Below are positions 32,942 to 33,200 of a stretch of DNA of 33,200 bases, piece by piece. Source of the DNA: Desulfonatronospira sp. (GTDB taxonomy: Bacteria; Desulfobacterota; Desulfovibrionia; Desulfovibrionales; Desulfonatronovibrionaceae); NCBI GenBank assembly GCA_007125075.1, contig SLDX01000046.1:1-33200 (forward strand), written 5' to 3'. The notes below the pieces were generated by a model that was not told the DNA's origin, did not search any database, and worked only from the letters and a program-made list of their open reading frames with translations. The stretch's first letter is position 1. The number at the start of each line of letters is the position of its first letter. The position numbers and the translations under genes were made by a program.

Positions 32942-33200
32942 TCAGGATTGCTGGATGGATGAAACAGTTCGGCTCAGACGGGAAATTTTGCGGGCAGCTT
33001 TCTTCCAGTGAATGACGTTTTTTCTGGCAGCTCTGTCGATCACAGAAGAAGCTTCCCGGACAGCGGTTGCGGCTTTCTCGGAATCCTTCTCGTCCACTGC
33101 CTCCTGGACGGCTTTAGTTACGTTTTTTATCCGGGTTTTGACCGCCTTGTTCCTTTCTCTGGCTTTCAGGTTCTGCCTGTGCCTCTTGGCTGCTGATTTA
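32942..33200 (-). CDS. rpsT: 30S ribosomal protein S20, missing first few residues
   Basis: The gene enters from beyond the right end of the window on the minus strand; the stop TGA is at 32942-32944. The visible 85 residues begin KSAAKRHRQNLKARERNKAVKT-like sequence and continue as long basic helices (RIKNVTKAVQEAVDEKD, AATAVREASSVIDRAARKN), ending VIHWKKAARKISRLSRTVSS. This is the S20 signature, a three-helix protein that binds 16S rRNA in the small subunit. Only about four N-terminal residues (M-A-N-H in the family) lie outside the window. S20 is usually transcribed alone. Confidence 0.95.
   Translation of the reverse strand, partial: KSAAKRHRQNLKARERNKAVKTRIKNVTKAVQEAVDEKDSEKAATAVREASSVIDRAARKNVIHWKKAARKISRLSRTVSSIQQS

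Overview
The window looks like chromosomal DNA of a free-living anaerobic or microaerophilic deltaproteobacterium of the Desulfovibrionales type. This is an inference from gene content: a futalosine-pathway MqnA, a DHH-CBS-nucleotidyltransferase fusion, DUF294 proteins, a stand-alone NifU C-terminal domain protein and a pyruvate-phosphate-dikinase-like fusion. No rRNA, tRNA or CRISPR array was seen. The genome appears to have mid-range GC, AT-rich spacers and mostly good Shine-Dalgarno sites.

Layout. 1-2,280 is a small stress-type accessory patch: the tail of a hemerythrin-like gene, a DUF1328 membrane peptide, a short-chain dehydrogenase broken by an in-frame TAA, and a 65-aa orphan. 2,325-5,722 is a minus-strand housekeeping block: azlCD amino-acid exporter, gltX, an Nfu-type Fe-S protein and a small glutaredoxin. 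6,030-15,177 is the most distinctive part. It holds two related modules, each pairing a sodium:solute symporter with a cNMP-like/CBS/DUF294 nucleotidyltransferase. Module 1 is DUF4212 + symporter (minus), divergent from DUF294-1 (plus). Module 2 is one minus-strand operon: DUF294-2, DEDDh exonuclease, symporter, and a 28-aa single-helix peptide. 15,494-19,651 is a plus-strand block: larC, xseB-ispA (overlapping), nth, tgt. 19,732-28,216 holds a Cys-containing orphan, a large KaiC-like/PPDK-like fusion, gdhA, and the xerD -> DHH-CBS-tRNA nucleotidyltransferase operon. 28,330-29,853 holds folK, a membrane-anchored YHS protein and an Fsa/TalC aldolase. 29,854-31,023 is an AT-rich insertion-prone spacer with an IS630 relic and a TA-flanked palindrome. 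The end holds a DUF374 acyltransferase, mqnA and most of rpsT.

How the genes may work together. Each symporter is linked to a protein carrying sensory domains (cNMP-like fold, CBS pair) joined to a GlnD-like nucleotidyltransferase. This suggests Na+-coupled carboxylate or amino-acid uptake controlled by nucleotide binding or by covalent nucleotidylation. The exonuclease sits inside module 2 and a tiny membrane peptide ends it. With the tRNA nucleotidyltransferase, the window encodes three separate CBS-plus-nucleotidyltransferase proteins. The remaining genes serve general metabolism: translation (gltX, tgt, rpsT, tRNA 3' end), DNA repair (nth, xseB, xerD), isoprenoid and quinone synthesis (ispA, mqnA), folate (folK) and nitrogen (gdhA).
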